Assembly: GCA_036391875.1 (NCBI GenBank)
Contig: DASVZA010000041.1
Coordinates: 1 to 64,000 of the forward strand
DNA: 64,000 bases
DNA from: Parasulfuritortus sp036391875
GTDB taxonomy: Bacteria > Pseudomonadota > Gammaproteobacteria > Burkholderiales > Thiobacillaceae
Direction of reading: 5' to 3'
The first letter of the stretch is position 1. Each line of letters begins with the position of its first letter. Shown here piece by piece: positions 27,460-37,270 of this stretch. A model generated the notes under the pieces. That model did no database searches. It worked only from the letters and a program-made list of their open reading frames with translations, and was not told the DNA's origin. A program made the position numbers and the translations under genes.

Positions 27460-29445
27460 TTAGACGAACCAGGTCGCCAGCAGGGCCACGCCGATGATCA
27501 TGGCGAAGGCATAGTGATAGATGTAACCCGATTGCAGATGGCGAGTGATGCGGGCGATCTGGCCGACCAGTCGGGCCGAACCGTTCACCACCACGCCGTC
27601 GATGGCGGCCACGTCGCCCCAGCGCCAGAGCCGGCCGCCGATCAGGCGGGCGCCGCCGGCGAAGAACCAGTCGTTGAAGCGATCGAAACCGTATTTGTTG
27701 TCGAGAATGCTGTACAGGATGCCGGCCTTCTCGCGCAGCTTCTCGGGCAGGTCCTTGCGCACCATGTACATGACATAGGCGCTTGCGACGCCGGCCACCG
27801 CCAGCCAGAACGGCAGCGAGGTGAAGGCGTGCAGGGCCATGGCGCCCGGGCCGTGGAATTCCTGCGCCAGCTCAGCCATGGCCGGGTGAGCCTGTTGGTT
27901 GACGACGATGGCGGAACCGAAGAAATCGCCGTACAGCATGGGCTGGATATAGGCCCAGCCGGCATAGATCGAGGGAATGGCGAGCAGGATCAGCGGCACG
28001 GTCACCACCCAGGGCGACTCGTGCGGCGTGTGGTGATGGCCGTGGGAGTCGCCCTCCTCCTCATGGCCGTGGGCGGCGTGGGCGTTGTGGAAACGCTCCT
28101 TGCCGTGGAAGACCAGGAAGTAGAGCCGGAACGAGTAGAAGGCAGTCACGAACACGCTGGCGGTCACGGCGAAGGTGGCGAAGCCGGCGCCCCACAGGTG
28201 CGAGGCGCCGACCGCCTCGATGATCGAGTCCTTGGAGTAGAAACCGGAAAAGCCCGGGGTCCCGATCAGGGCCAGCGAGCCGATCAGCATGGTCAGCCAG
28301 GTGATCGGCATGTACTTGCGCAGGCCGCCCATGTTGCGGATGTCCTGGTCATGGTGCATGCCGATGATGACCGAGCCGGCGCCAAGGAACAGCAGGGCTT
28401 TGAAGAAGGCGTGGGTCATCAGGTGGAAGATCGCCACCGAGTAGGCCGATGCACCCAGGGCGACGGTCATGTAGCCGAGCTGGGACAGGGTCGAATAGGC
28501 GATCACCCGCTTGATGTCGTTCTGGATCATGCCCAGGAAACCCATGAACAGGGCGGTGATGGCGCCGATGATCATGACGAAGGACAGCGCCGTGTCGGAC
28601 AATTCGAACAGCGGCGACATGCGGGCCACCATGAAGATGCCGGCGGTGACCATGGTCGCGGCGTGGATCAGGGCCGAGATCGGGGTCGGGCCTTCCATGG
28701 AGTCGGGCAGCCAGACATGCAACGGAAACTGGGCCGACTTACCCATGGCGCCGACGAACAGCAGGATGCAGATCACCGTCATCAGCGACCAGCTGTGCCC
28801 CTGCACCAGGGTGATCGTGTGATCGACCATCAGCGGCGCGGCCTGGAATACCTGGTAGTAGTCGAGGCTACCGAAATAGGCGGCGATCAGGCCGATGCCG
28901 AGCAGGAAGCCGAAGTCGCCGACCCGGTTGACCAGGAAGGCCTTGAGGTTGGCGTAGATGGCTGTGTCGCGGGTGAACCAGAAGCCGATCAGCAGGTAGG
29001 ACACCAAGCCGACCGCCTCCCAGCCGAAGAACAGCTGGAGGAAGTTGTTGCTCATCACCAGCATCAGCATGGAGAAGGTGAATAGAGCGATGTAGCTGAA
29101 GAAGCGCTGGTAGCCCGGATCGTCGTGCATGTAGCCGATGGTGTAGATGTGCACCATGAGCGAGACGAAGGTCACCACCAGCATCATCAGCACGGTCAGG
29201 CGGTCGATCAGGAAACCGATCTCAAGGTGCAGGTTGCCGCTGGTCAGCCAGGTGTAGACCGGACCGTTGAAGGTGTGGCCGGCGAGCACGTCCTGGAAGA
29301 TCATCACCGAGCAGACGAAGGCGGCCAGCACGCCCAGGATTGTGACCAGGTGGGCGCCGGTGCGGCCGATCAGCTTGCCGAACAGGCCGGCCAGGACGGC
29401 GCCGGCCAGGGGCGCCAGGGGCACGGTGAGGTAGAGGCCTTGCAT
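27460..29445 (-). CDS. nuoL: NADH-quinone oxidoreductase subunit L
   Basis: This 661-residue subunit is the distal proton-pumping protein and carries the long lateral helix that braces the membrane arm. Motifs are FFGWEAVGLVSYLLIGFW, WLPDSMEGPTPISALIHAAT and NDIKRVIAYSTLSQLGYM. A histidine-rich loop (NAHAAHGHEEEGDSHGHHHT, near residue 455) is unusually dense in His and Glu and could bind metal, though such loops vary in this family. It follows nuoK by 2 nt. Confidence 0.97.
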   Translation of the reverse strand: MQGLYLTVPLAPLAGAVLAGLFGKLIGRTGAHLVTILGVLAAFVCSVMIFQDVLAGHTFNGPVYTWLTSGNLHLEIGFLIDRLTVLMMLVVTFVSLMVHIYTIGYMHDDPGYQRFFSYIALFTFSMLMLVMSNNFLQLFFGWEAVGLVSYLLIGFWFTRDTAIYANLKAFLVNRVGDFGFLLGIGLIAAYFGSLDYYQVFQAAPLMVDHTITLVQGHSWSLMTVICILLFVGAMGKSAQFPLHVWLPDSMEGPTPISALIHAATMVTAGIFMVARMSPLFELSDTALSFVMIIGAITALFMGFLGMIQNDIKRVIAYSTLSQLGYMTVALGASAYSVAIFHLMTHAFFKALLFLGAGSVIIGMHHDQDIRNMGGLRKYMPITWLTMLIGSLALIGTPGFSGFYSKDSIIEAVGASHLWGAGFATFAVTASVFVTAFYSFRLYFLVFHGKERFHNAHAAHGHEEEGDSHGHHHTPHESPWVVTVPLILLAIPSIYAGWAYIQPMLYGDFFGSAIVVNQQAHPAMAELAQEFHGPGAMALHAFTSLPFWLAVAGVASAYVMYMVRKDLPEKLREKAGILYSILDNKYGFDRFNDWFFAGGARLIGGRLWRWGDVAAIDGVVVNGSARLVGQIARITRHLQSGYIYHYAFAMIIGVALLATWFV

Positions 29446-29447
29446 GG

Positions 29448-29753
29448 TCAGCCTTTCAACTTATCGAGGTCTTCCACGTTGATGCTGTTCAGGTTGCGGA
29501 ACAGCACCACCAGGATGGCCAGACCGATGGCGGATTCAGCCGCGGCGACGGTCAGGATGAAGAAGACGAACACCTGCCCGGCCGTGTCGTTGAGGTAATG
29601 GGAGAAGGCGATGAAGTTGATGTTCACCGCCAGCAGCATCAGCTCGATGGCCATCAGCAGGACGATGAGGTTCTTCCGGTTGAGAAAGATGCCCAGCACG
29701 CCGATGGCGAACAGGAGGGCGCCGAGAACGAGGTAATGGTTCAGGCCGATCAT
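29448..29753 (-). CDS. nuoK: NADH-quinone oxidoreductase subunit K
   Basis: This 101-residue, three-helix membrane subunit matches the MrpC-like family. Two membrane glutamates needed for proton transfer are in LLMAIELMLLAVNINF and TVAAAESAIGLAI. The start overlaps the nuoJ stop by 4 nt. Confidence 0.97.
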   Translation of the reverse strand: MIGLNHYLVLGALLFAIGVLGIFLNRKNLIVLLMAIELMLLAVNINFIAFSHYLNDTAGQVFVFFILTVAAAESAIGLAILVVLFRNLNSINVEDLDKLKG

Positions 29754-30364
29754 GCGTCGTCCTCCGGAGTGTCTGGATGCTGCGGCTTGAGGTTGACCAT
29801 GCGGACCCGGCCCTTGGCGGTCTGCTTCGCCTGCCAGCCCGGATCGACGATCTTGCGGGTCGTGCTGCGGCGCAGGGTCAGGGCGATGGCGGCGACGATG
29901 GCCACCAGCAGGATGACCGCCGCCAGCTCGAAGGCGAAGACGTAGTGGGTGTAGAGCTGCAGGCCCAGTTCCTTGGTGTTGCTGTAGTCGGCCGGCTTGG
30001 CTGCGGGAGCGCTCAGGCCGTAATTCACCATGCCGAAGCGCTTGACCATCAGGCCGGCGAACAGGGCCGCGATCGCCGCCGCCAGCGGCAGATGCTGCCA
30101 GAAGTCCTTGCGCAGTTCCTCGATGTTGATGTCCAGCATCATGATCACGAAGATGAACAGCACCATCACCGCGCCGACGTAGACCAGGACCAGGGTGATG
30201 GCCAGGAACTCGGCCTCGAGCAGCAGCCAGATGCCGGCTGCGGTGAAGAAGGCCAGCACCAAGGCCAGGGCGGCATGGACCGGGTTCTTGGCGGTGACCA
30301 CCCGCAGGCCGGACAGGAGCAGGATGGCGGCGAAGATGTAGAAGACTAGGCTGGCGAAATCCAT
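29750..30364 (-). CDS. nuoJ: NADH-quinone oxidoreductase subunit J
   Basis: This 204-residue five-helix subunit has the conserved LEAEFLAITLVLVYVGAVMV segment, the pi-bulge helix 3 involved in coupling. The C-terminus extends into a basic tail (RRSTTRKIVDPGWQ). It is followed by an overlapping nuoK and preceded by a 37-nt gap from nuoI, the largest in the operon. Confidence 0.96.
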   Translation of the reverse strand: MDFASLVFYIFAAILLLSGLRVVTAKNPVHAALALVLAFFTAAGIWLLLEAEFLAITLVLVYVGAVMVLFIFVIMMLDINIEELRKDFWQHLPLAAAIAALFAGLMVKRFGMVNYGLSAPAAKPADYSNTKELGLQLYTHYVFAFELAAVILLVAIVAAIALTLRRSTTRKIVDPGWQAKQTAKGRVRMVNLKPQHPDTPEDDA

Positions 30365-30401
30365 CTGTTTTTTTTCCGTTATCGGGCCGGGTTGTAGCGC
30401 T

Positions 30402-30893
30402 TCATCGGTAGGGGGCGTCCGCGGCCCGGTCGGCGGCGATCTGCGCTTCGTACTTGTCGCCCACGGCCAGCAGCATCTCCTTGGTGTAGTAGAGGTCGCC
30501 CCGCTTCTCGCCGTGATAGTCGAAGATGCGGGTCTCGACGATGGCGTCGACCGGACAGGCCTCCTCGCAGAAGCCGCAGAAGATGCACTTGGTCAGGTCG
30601 ATGTCGTAGCGGGTGGTGCGGCGGGTGCCGTCCTCGCGCTGGGCCGACTCGATGGTGATCGCCATGGCCGGGCAGACCGCCTCGCACAGCTTGCAGGCGA
30701 TGCAGCGCTCCTCTCCGTTCGGGTAGCGGCGCTGGGCGTGCAGACCACGGAAGCGCGGCGATTGCGGCGTGCGCTCGTCCGGATACTGGATGGTGATCTT
30801 GCGGGCGAACAGGTGGCGGCCGGTGACGGCCATACCCTTGAGCAACTCGATCAGCAGGAAGGTATGGAAGAAGCGTTTGATGGCAGTGATCAT
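30402..30893 (-). CDS. nuoI: NADH-quinone oxidoreductase subunit I (two 4Fe-4S)
   Basis: This 163-residue connecting subunit carries clusters N6a and N6b. Motifs are CIACKLCEAVCPAMAI and CIFCGFCEEACPVDAI, each CxxCxxCxxxCP. The N-terminal amphipathic region anchors it to the membrane arm. It lies 10 nt after nuoH. Confidence 0.97.
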   Translation of the reverse strand: MITAIKRFFHTFLLIELLKGMAVTGRHLFARKITIQYPDERTPQSPRFRGLHAQRRYPNGEERCIACKLCEAVCPAMAITIESAQREDGTRRTTRYDIDLTKCIFCGFCEEACPVDAIVETRIFDYHGEKRGDLYYTKEMLLAVGDKYEAQIAADRAADAPYR

Positions 30894-30903
30894 GCTCGCC
30901 TCC

Positions 30904-31938
30904 TCAATGGAACAGGTAGCCCAGCCGGGTCTGCATGAAGCCGCCGACCACCAGGATCCAGACCAGGGTCACGGGGATGAACACCTTCCAACCCAGGCGC
31001 ATGATCTGGTCGTAGCGGTAGCGCGGGAAGGTGGCGCGGAACCAGAGGAACAGGAACAGCACGAAGCTCATCTTCGCCGCGATCCAGAAGAAGCCGTCGG
31101 GCAGGAACGGGAACGGCGACAGCCAGCCACCCAGGAACATGATCGAGGTCAGCGCGGCGATCAGGATCATGTTGGCGTATTCGGCCAGGAAGAACACGGC
31201 GAAGGCCATGCCGGAGTAGTCGACGTGGAAGCCGGCGACGATTTCCGATTCGCCCTCGGCGACGTCGAACGGCGCCCGGTTGGTCTCGGCCACGCCGGCG
31301 ATCAGGTAGACCAGGAAGAGCGGGAACAGGGGCAGCCAGTACCACTGCCAGAAGCCGCCGGCCTGATGTTCGACGATGTCGACCAGGTTCAGGCTCTGGG
31401 CGCTCATCAGCACGCCGACCAGGGCGAAGCCCATGGCGATCTCGTAGGACACGATCTGGGCCGCCGAACGCAAGGCGCCGAGCAAGGCGTACTTGGAATT
31501 GGAAGCCCAGCCGGCCAACACCACGCCGTACACGCCCATCGAGGTGATGGCCATGATGTAGAGCAGGCTGGCGTTGACGTTGGCCAGCACCCAGTCCTTG
31601 GTGAACGGCACCACCGCCCAGGCCGCCATGGCCGGCGCGATGGACAGCACGGGAGCAAGCAGGAACAACGGCTTGCTGGCGCCGGTCGGCAGGATGATCT
31701 CCTTGGTCATCAGCTTGACCGCGTCGGCGATGGGCTGGCCCAGGCCCCACAGGCGATAGCCGAAGAAACCGACCCGGTTGGGGCCCATGCGGACCTGCAT
31801 CCAGCCGATCACCTTGCGCTCGGCGTAGGTCAGGTAGGCCACGGCGATCAGGAGCGGCAGGACGATGATGACGATCTTGACCAGGGTCCAGATCGGCAGC
31901 CAGGCGGGGCCGAGGAGTTGCTGCATGGCTTCCATCAC
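30904..31938 (-). CDS. nuoH: NADH-quinone oxidoreductase subunit H
   Basis: This 344-residue, eight-helix subunit forms the quinone chamber with NuoB and NuoD. Conserved segments are AERKVIGWMQVRMGPNRVG, the acidic loop ETNRAPFDVAEGESEIVAGF and LWFRATFPRYRYDQIMRLGW. The start overlaps the nuoG stop by 4 nt. Confidence 0.97.
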   Translation of the reverse strand: MMEAMQQLLGPAWLPIWTLVKIVIIVLPLLIAVAYLTYAERKVIGWMQVRMGPNRVGFFGYRLWGLGQPIADAVKLMTKEIILPTGASKPLFLLAPVLSIAPAMAAWAVVPFTKDWVLANVNASLLYIMAITSMGVYGVVLAGWASNSKYALLGALRSAAQIVSYEIAMGFALVGVLMSAQSLNLVDIVEHQAGGFWQWYWLPLFPLFLVYLIAGVAETNRAPFDVAEGESEIVAGFHVDYSGMAFAVFFLAEYANMILIAALTSIMFLGGWLSPFPFLPDGFFWIAAKMSFVLFLFLWFRATFPRYRYDQIMRLGWKVFIPVTLVWILVVGGFMQTRLGYLFH

Positions 31939-34259
31939 ATCTTCTCCAGGCTGATCGGGCCGAAGCGCGTGCCGAACATGACCGCGGCCGGCAGGCTGCC
32001 GGGCACGCGCACCACATTGTCCGGCAGGCTGTCGTCGCGGATCAGTTTCATGATGGTCTCCGCGCCGTTCTGCCTCACCTTGACCGGCTTGTCCGTGGCC
32101 AGGCCCAGACGGGCGATCAGGCTGCCGCAGGCGGCGGCGGCATGGCCGGCCAGGCCGTCTTCGGTGGCCTGCAGGGCCGGCGCGCGGCGGGTATAGAGGT
32201 CGAGCTGGTAGATCGGTGTGTCGCCCAAGCGCTCCATACCTTCGGCAGCGGCCAGATGGGAGACGGTCACGCCGGACATTTCATTGCCCAGGCGGGCCTT
32301 GAGGCCGGCCTCGCCGTCCGGCAGGGCCTCGGCCAGGACCTGCTCGGCCGTATCCTGATCGAAGCCGTCCAAGCCGAACTGGTTGCCCAGCACGCGCAAC
32401 ACCTTCCAGGCCGGCCTGGCCTCGCCTTGCGGCGGCACGGCGGCACGGAACGACTGCAGGCGGCCTTCCATGCTGACGAAGCTGCCCGCGGTCTCGGCGA
32501 AGGCGGCGATCGGCAGCATGACGTGGGCGTAATCCATGGACCGGGTCTTGAACGGCGACAGGGCGATGACCAGTTCGGCAGATTCCAGCGCCTGGTGCGC
32601 GGCGGCGGTATCGCCGGCGCCCAGGTCCGGCTCGGCGCCCAATATGACGTAGGCCTTGCGCGGCTGGGTGAACATCCCGGCGGCGTGCAGGCCGTCCGGG
32701 CCCGGCAGACAATCGACCAGCCCGGCACCCACGCTGTTGGCCGAAGCGGCCAGCACGCCCAGGGTCGCGCCGGTGGCCTTGGCGATGGCCTGGGCCAGGG
32801 CATGCAGTTCGGCGGCGTGCGGGTGCAATTGCGCCAACTGGCCGAGCAGCACGGCCTTCTTGGCGCCCGACATCAGGCTGGCGGCCAGGGCACGCGCCTC
32901 GGCGCCGACGGCGACGTCGGGCGCCTCGGCGATGGCGGCACCGGCCTCTTGCAGGGCCTTGGCCACCTGGGCCAGGGCGTTCACCAGGCCGGATGGCTTG
33001 GCGATCAGCTTGTTCGCCACCCGGCAGAGCAGGTCATCGTCGGCGACGTGGACCACGTTCAGCTCGGCACCGGCCTTGACCGCCTGGCGCAGGCGCCCGG
33101 CGACCAGCGGCTGTTCCTTGCGCACCGATGAGCCGACCAGCAGCACGCGGTCGAGATTGTTCAGTTCGGCGACCGGCATGCCCAGCCAGGGCACGCCGGC
33201 CGGCTGGCCGGAGAAGTCGCTGCGGTCGATGCGGAAGTCGACGTTCTCGCAACCCAGGGCACGGGCCAGCTTCTGGAACAGGTACAGCTCCTCGACCGTC
33301 TGGTGCGGCGAGGCGAGGAAGCCGATGGCCTCGGCACCGTGGGTTTCGCGGATCACCTTGAGCGAACCAGCGGCCTGGACCAGCGCCTTGTGCCAGTCGA
33401 TCTCGACCCAGTGGCCGCCGTCCTTGACCATGGGCTGAAGCAGCCGCTCGTCGGAGTTGAGTGCCTGGTAGCTGTAGCGGTCGCGGTCGGACAGCCAGCA
33501 TTCGTTGATGGCCTCGTTCTCGACCGGCGTCGCACGCAGGACGCGGCCATCCTTGACGTGCAGGGCCAGGTTGCTGCCCAGGCCGTCGTGCGGGCTGACC
33601 GCCTTGCGCCGGGACAGCTCCCAGGGCCGGGCGTTGTAGCGGAACGGCTTGGAGGTCAGGGCACCGACCGGACAGAGGTCGATGACGTTGCCGGACAGTT
33701 CCGAATTCACCTGGTGCTGCAGGAAGGGCATCACCTCGGTGAACTCGCCGCGGCCGGGCATGCCCAGTTCCATGATGCCGGCGATCTCCTGGCCGAAGCG
33801 GACGCAGCGGCTGCAGTGGATGCAGCGGGTCATGTCGGTGGCGACCAGCGGCCCCAGATCCTTTTCCTTCACCACGCGCTTGGGCTCGACGTAGCGCGAG
33901 GCCACGCCGCCGTAGCCCATGGCGATATCCTGCAGCATGCATTCGCCGCCCTGATCGCAGATCGGGCAGTCGAGCGGGTGGTTGATGAGCAGGAACTCCA
34001 TCACGCCCTTCTGGGCCTGGACCGCCTTGTCCGAATGGCTGCGCACCACCATGCCGTCGGTCACCGGCGTGGCGCAGGCGGGCAGCGGTTTGGCCGCTTT
34101 CTCCACCTCCACCAGGCACATCCGGCAGTTGGCGGCGATGCTGAGTTTCTTGTGATAGCAGAAGTGCGGGATGTAGATGCCCAGTTCGCGCGCGGCGTCC
34201 ATCACCGTGGCGCCGGAGGCAACTTCGATCTCTTTGTCGTCGATGGTGATTACTGGCAT
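31935..34259 (-). CDS. nuoG: NADH-quinone oxidoreductase subunit G
   Basis: This 774-residue Fe-S subunit has an N-terminal [2Fe-2S] ferredoxin fold (CYHKKLSIAANCRMC, CATPV) followed by a His-Cys3 cluster motif (HPLDCPICDQGGECMLQD) and CIHCSRCVRFGQEIAG with CPVGAL. A degenerate molybdopterin-oxidoreductase domain fills the rest. The region where enterobacterial NuoG holds cluster N7 reads SRRKAVSPHDGLGSN and has no Cys, so N7 is absent, as in many betaproteobacteria. The ATG at 34259 lies 1 nt after the nuoF stop; an upstream GTG gives three extra residues. Confidence 0.96.
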   Translation of the reverse strand: MPVITIDDKEIEVASGATVMDAARELGIYIPHFCYHKKLSIAANCRMCLVEVEKAAKPLPACATPVTDGMVVRSHSDKAVQAQKGVMEFLLINHPLDCPICDQGGECMLQDIAMGYGGVASRYVEPKRVVKEKDLGPLVATDMTRCIHCSRCVRFGQEIAGIMELGMPGRGEFTEVMPFLQHQVNSELSGNVIDLCPVGALTSKPFRYNARPWELSRRKAVSPHDGLGSNLALHVKDGRVLRATPVENEAINECWLSDRDRYSYQALNSDERLLQPMVKDGGHWVEIDWHKALVQAAGSLKVIRETHGAEAIGFLASPHQTVEELYLFQKLARALGCENVDFRIDRSDFSGQPAGVPWLGMPVAELNNLDRVLLVGSSVRKEQPLVAGRLRQAVKAGAELNVVHVADDDLLCRVANKLIAKPSGLVNALAQVAKALQEAGAAIAEAPDVAVGAEARALAASLMSGAKKAVLLGQLAQLHPHAAELHALAQAIAKATGATLGVLAASANSVGAGLVDCLPGPDGLHAAGMFTQPRKAYVILGAEPDLGAGDTAAAHQALESAELVIALSPFKTRSMDYAHVMLPIAAFAETAGSFVSMEGRLQSFRAAVPPQGEARPAWKVLRVLGNQFGLDGFDQDTAEQVLAEALPDGEAGLKARLGNEMSGVTVSHLAAAEGMERLGDTPIYQLDLYTRRAPALQATEDGLAGHAAAACGSLIARLGLATDKPVKVRQNGAETIMKLIRDDSLPDNVVRVPGSLPAAVMFGTRFGPISLEKM

Positions 34260-34260
34260 C

Positions 34261-35547
34261 TCAGGCACCTACCATGCAGCGTTTGTGCGCGATGTGATGT
34301 TCGAATTCCTGACGGAAATGCTTGATGAAGCTGTGCACCGGGCCCACGGCGGCGTCGCCCAGGGCACAGATGGTGCGGCCGGAGATATTGCGGCCGACGT
34401 CCATCAGCAGATCCAGGTCCTCGGGCCGGCCTTCGCCGTGCTCGATGCGGTGCACCACCCGGTACATCCAGCCGGTGCCCTCACGGCAGGGCGTGCACTG
34501 GCCGCAGGATTCCTCGAAATAGAAGTAGGACAGCCTCTCCAGCGCCTTAACCATGCAGGTGGTCTCGTCCATGACGATGACCGCGCCGGAACCGAGCATG
34601 GAACCGGCCTTGGCGATGGCGTCGAAATCCAGGGTGCAGTCCATCATGATCTCGGCCGGCAGCACCGGGGCCGAGGAACCACCCGGGATGACCGCCTTCA
34701 GCTTATGCCCGTTGCGCACGCCGCCGGCCATTTCCAGCAGATCGGCGAACGGTGTGCCGAGGGGAATCTCGTAGTTGCCCGGCTTGTTGACGTGGCCGGA
34801 GATGGAGAAGATCTTGGTGCCGCCGTTGTTGGGCTTGCCCAGTTCCAGGAAGGCCTGGCCGCCGTGGCGCATGATCCAAGGGATCGAGGCCAGGGTCTCG
34901 GTGTTGTTGATCGTGGTCGGTTTGCCGTACAGGCCGTAGCTGGCCGGGAACGGTGGCTTGAAGCGGGGCTGGCCCTTCTTGCCTTCGAGCGATTCCAGCA
35001 GAGCGGTCTCCTCGCCGCAGACATAGGCGCCGTAGCCGTGGTGGGCGTGAAGGTCGTAGTCCCAGCCGGAACCGCAGATGTTCTTGCCCAGGTAGCCGGC
35101 GGCGCGGGCTTCTTCAAGCGCCTTCTCCCAGGACTCGTACAGTTCGAAAATCTCGCCGTGGATGTAGTTGTAGCCCGCCTTGGCGCCCAGCGTGTAGCCG
35201 GCGATGATCATGCCCTCGATCAGCTGGTGCGGGTTGTACTCGACGATGTCGCGGTCCTTGAAGGTGCCCGGCTCGCCCTCGTCGGTGTTGCAGACGACGT
35301 ACTTGTCGCCCTGGTAGTTGCGCGGCATGAAGCTCCACTTCAGGCCGGTCGGAAAGCCGGCGCCGCCGCGGCCGCGCAGGGCTGAGATCTTGACCTGCTC
35401 GATGATCTGCTCGGCCGGCGTCTTCTCGGCCAGGATCTTCTTCAGCGCCGAATAGCCGCCGTTGGCAACGTAGGTTTCCAGCGAGGCCGGATCGGCGTGG
35501 TCGAGGGTCCAGAGGCAGACCTTGGTTCCGGTGTAGGTGGCGCTCAT
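34261..35547 (-). CDS. nuoF: NADH-quinone oxidoreductase subunit F (NADH/FMN)
   Basis: This 428-residue subunit binds NADH, FMN and one 4Fe-4S cluster (N3). Motifs are LRGRGGAGFPTGLKW (FMN/NADH), YVCGEETALLESLEG, and SCGQCTPCREGTGWM with a later Cys in RTICALGD. The start overlaps the nuoE stop (ATGA). Length is normal. Confidence 0.97.
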   Translation of the reverse strand: MSATYTGTKVCLWTLDHADPASLETYVANGGYSALKKILAEKTPAEQIIEQVKISALRGRGGAGFPTGLKWSFMPRNYQGDKYVVCNTDEGEPGTFKDRDIVEYNPHQLIEGMIIAGYTLGAKAGYNYIHGEIFELYESWEKALEEARAAGYLGKNICGSGWDYDLHAHHGYGAYVCGEETALLESLEGKKGQPRFKPPFPASYGLYGKPTTINNTETLASIPWIMRHGGQAFLELGKPNNGGTKIFSISGHVNKPGNYEIPLGTPFADLLEMAGGVRNGHKLKAVIPGGSSAPVLPAEIMMDCTLDFDAIAKAGSMLGSGAVIVMDETTCMVKALERLSYFYFEESCGQCTPCREGTGWMYRVVHRIEHGEGRPEDLDLLMDVGRNISGRTICALGDAAVGPVHSFIKHFRQEFEHHIAHKRCMVGA

Positions 35548-36020
35548 TTCAACTCATCCAGCAGCTTGTCCACCGTCTCGGGGGTCAGGTGGGTGTGCAT
35601 CTTGTGGTTGTTGTGCAGGCAGAGGGGGCCGCTGCCGCAGGCACCGAAGCACTCGCCTTCGCGCAGCGTGAAACGGCCGTCGGGCGTGGTCTCGCCGAAG
35701 TCGATGCCCAGTTTCCGCTTGAGGTAGTCGGCCACCGTGTCGGCACCTTGCAGCTGGCACGGTAGATTGGTGCAGACGGTGATCTTGTGCCGGCCGCAGG
35801 GCTCCAGCTCGTACATGTTGTAGAAGGTGGCGACCTCGTAGGCGGCGATGGCCGGCATGCCGAGATATTGGGCGACGAACTCGATCGTCTCGGGCGACAG
35901 CCAACCCTTCTCAAGCTGGGCGATGCGCAGGGCCGACATCACGGCCGACTGCTTCTGGTTGGCCGGGTACTTGGCGATTTCCTTGTCGATCTGGGCCAGG
36001 GATTCTGCGGATAAAGTCAT
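35544..36020 (-). CDS. nuoE: NADH-quinone oxidoreductase subunit E ([2Fe-2S])
   Basis: This 158-residue thioredoxin-like subunit carries cluster N1a, with ligands in CTNLPC and GECFGACGSGP. The ATG at 36020 was selected because it gives the normal family length and overlaps the nuoD stop by 4 nt. The longer open frame upstream is antisense-like noise over nuoD. Confidence 0.96.
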   Translation of the reverse strand: MTLSAESLAQIDKEIAKYPANQKQSAVMSALRIAQLEKGWLSPETIEFVAQYLGMPAIAAYEVATFYNMYELEPCGRHKITVCTNLPCQLQGADTVADYLKRKLGIDFGETTPDGRFTLREGECFGACGSGPLCLHNNHKMHTHLTPETVDKLLDELK

Positions 36021-37270
36021 CGGTCGATATCCCCGAATACGATGTCCATGGTGCCGATGATGGCGACCACGTCGGCGATCATGTGGCCGCGCGACATTTC
36101 GTCCATGGCGGCCAGGTGGGAGAAGCCGGGGGCGCGCAGCTTCATGCGGTAGGGCTTGTTGGCGCCGTCGGAAACCAGGTAGACGCCGAACTCGCCCTTC
36201 GAATGCTCGATGGCCGCGTAGGCCTCGCCCTCGGGCACGTGCATGCCCTCGGTGAACAGCTTGAAGTGGTGGATCAGCTCTTCCATGTTGGCCTTCATGG
36301 CCTCGCGCGACGGCGGCGCGAACTTGTGGTCGCCGACGATGACCGGGCCCGGATTGGCCTTCAGCCAGTCGACGCACTGCTTCACGATCCGGTTGGCCTG
36401 ACGCATCTCTTCCATGCGGACCAGGTAGCGGTCGTAGCAGTCGCCATTCCTGCCGACCGGAATCTCGAAGTCGAGCCGGTCGTAGACCTCGTAAGGCTGC
36501 ATCCGGCGCAGATCCCAGACCACGCCGGAGCCGCGCAGCATGGGACCGGTGAAACCGAGCTGCTTGGCCCGGTCGGCGTCGACCACGCCGATGCCGACGG
36601 TGCGCTGCTTCCAGATCCGGTTCTCGGTCAACAGGGTCTCGTAGTCGTCGACGCACTTCGGAAAGCGGTTGGTGAAGTCCTCGATGAAGTCGAGCACCGA
36701 GCCTTCGCGGTTGGCGTTCAGCCTCTTCACCTCGGCCGCGCTCTTGTACTTGTTGGCCTCGTACTTGGGCATGCTGGCCGGCAGGTCGCGATAGACTCCG
36801 CCCGGCCGGTAATAGGCGGCATGGACGCGGGCACCGGTCACCGCCTCGTAGACATCCATCAGATCCTCCCGCTCGCGGAAGGTGTAGAGGAACATGGTCA
36901 TGGCGCCGACGTCGAGGCCGTGCGTGCCGAGCCAGAGCAGATGATTCAGGATGCGGGTGATCTCGTCGAACATCACCCGGATGTACTGGGCCCGGACCGG
37001 CACCTCGATGCCGGCCAGTCTCTCGATGGCCAGGCAGTAGGCATGCTCGTTCTGCATCATGGACATGTAGTCCAGGCGATCCATGTAGGGCACCGACTGC
37101 AGGAAGGTGCGGCTCTCGGCCAGCTTCTCCGTGGCGCGATGCAGCAGGCCGATGTGCGGGTCGGCGCGCTCGACCACCTCGCCGTCCAACTCCAGCACCA
37201 GGCGCAGCACGCCGTGCGCGGCGGGGTGCTGGGGACCGAAGTTGAGCGTGTAATTCTTGATCTCAGCCAT
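36017..37270 (-). CDS. nuoD: NADH-quinone oxidoreductase subunit D (quinone site)
   Basis: This 417-residue subunit shapes the quinone-reducing pocket together with NuoB. Conserved points are NFGPQHPAAHGVLRLVLELD and HIGLLHRATEKLAES near the N-terminus, and the family C-terminus IIGTMDIVFGDIDR. The start ATG 37270 overlaps the 3' end of nuoC by 8 nt. nuoC and nuoD are separate genes here, unlike the fused form in enterobacteria. Confidence 0.97.
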   Translation of the reverse strand: MAEIKNYTLNFGPQHPAAHGVLRLVLELDGEVVERADPHIGLLHRATEKLAESRTFLQSVPYMDRLDYMSMMQNEHAYCLAIERLAGIEVPVRAQYIRVMFDEITRILNHLLWLGTHGLDVGAMTMFLYTFREREDLMDVYEAVTGARVHAAYYRPGGVYRDLPASMPKYEANKYKSAAEVKRLNANREGSVLDFIEDFTNRFPKCVDDYETLLTENRIWKQRTVGIGVVDADRAKQLGFTGPMLRGSGVVWDLRRMQPYEVYDRLDFEIPVGRNGDCYDRYLVRMEEMRQANRIVKQCVDWLKANPGPVIVGDHKFAPPSREAMKANMEELIHHFKLFTEGMHVPEGEAYAAIEHSKGEFGVYLVSDGANKPYRMKLRAPGFSHLAAMDEMSRGHMIADVVAIIGTMDIVFGDIDR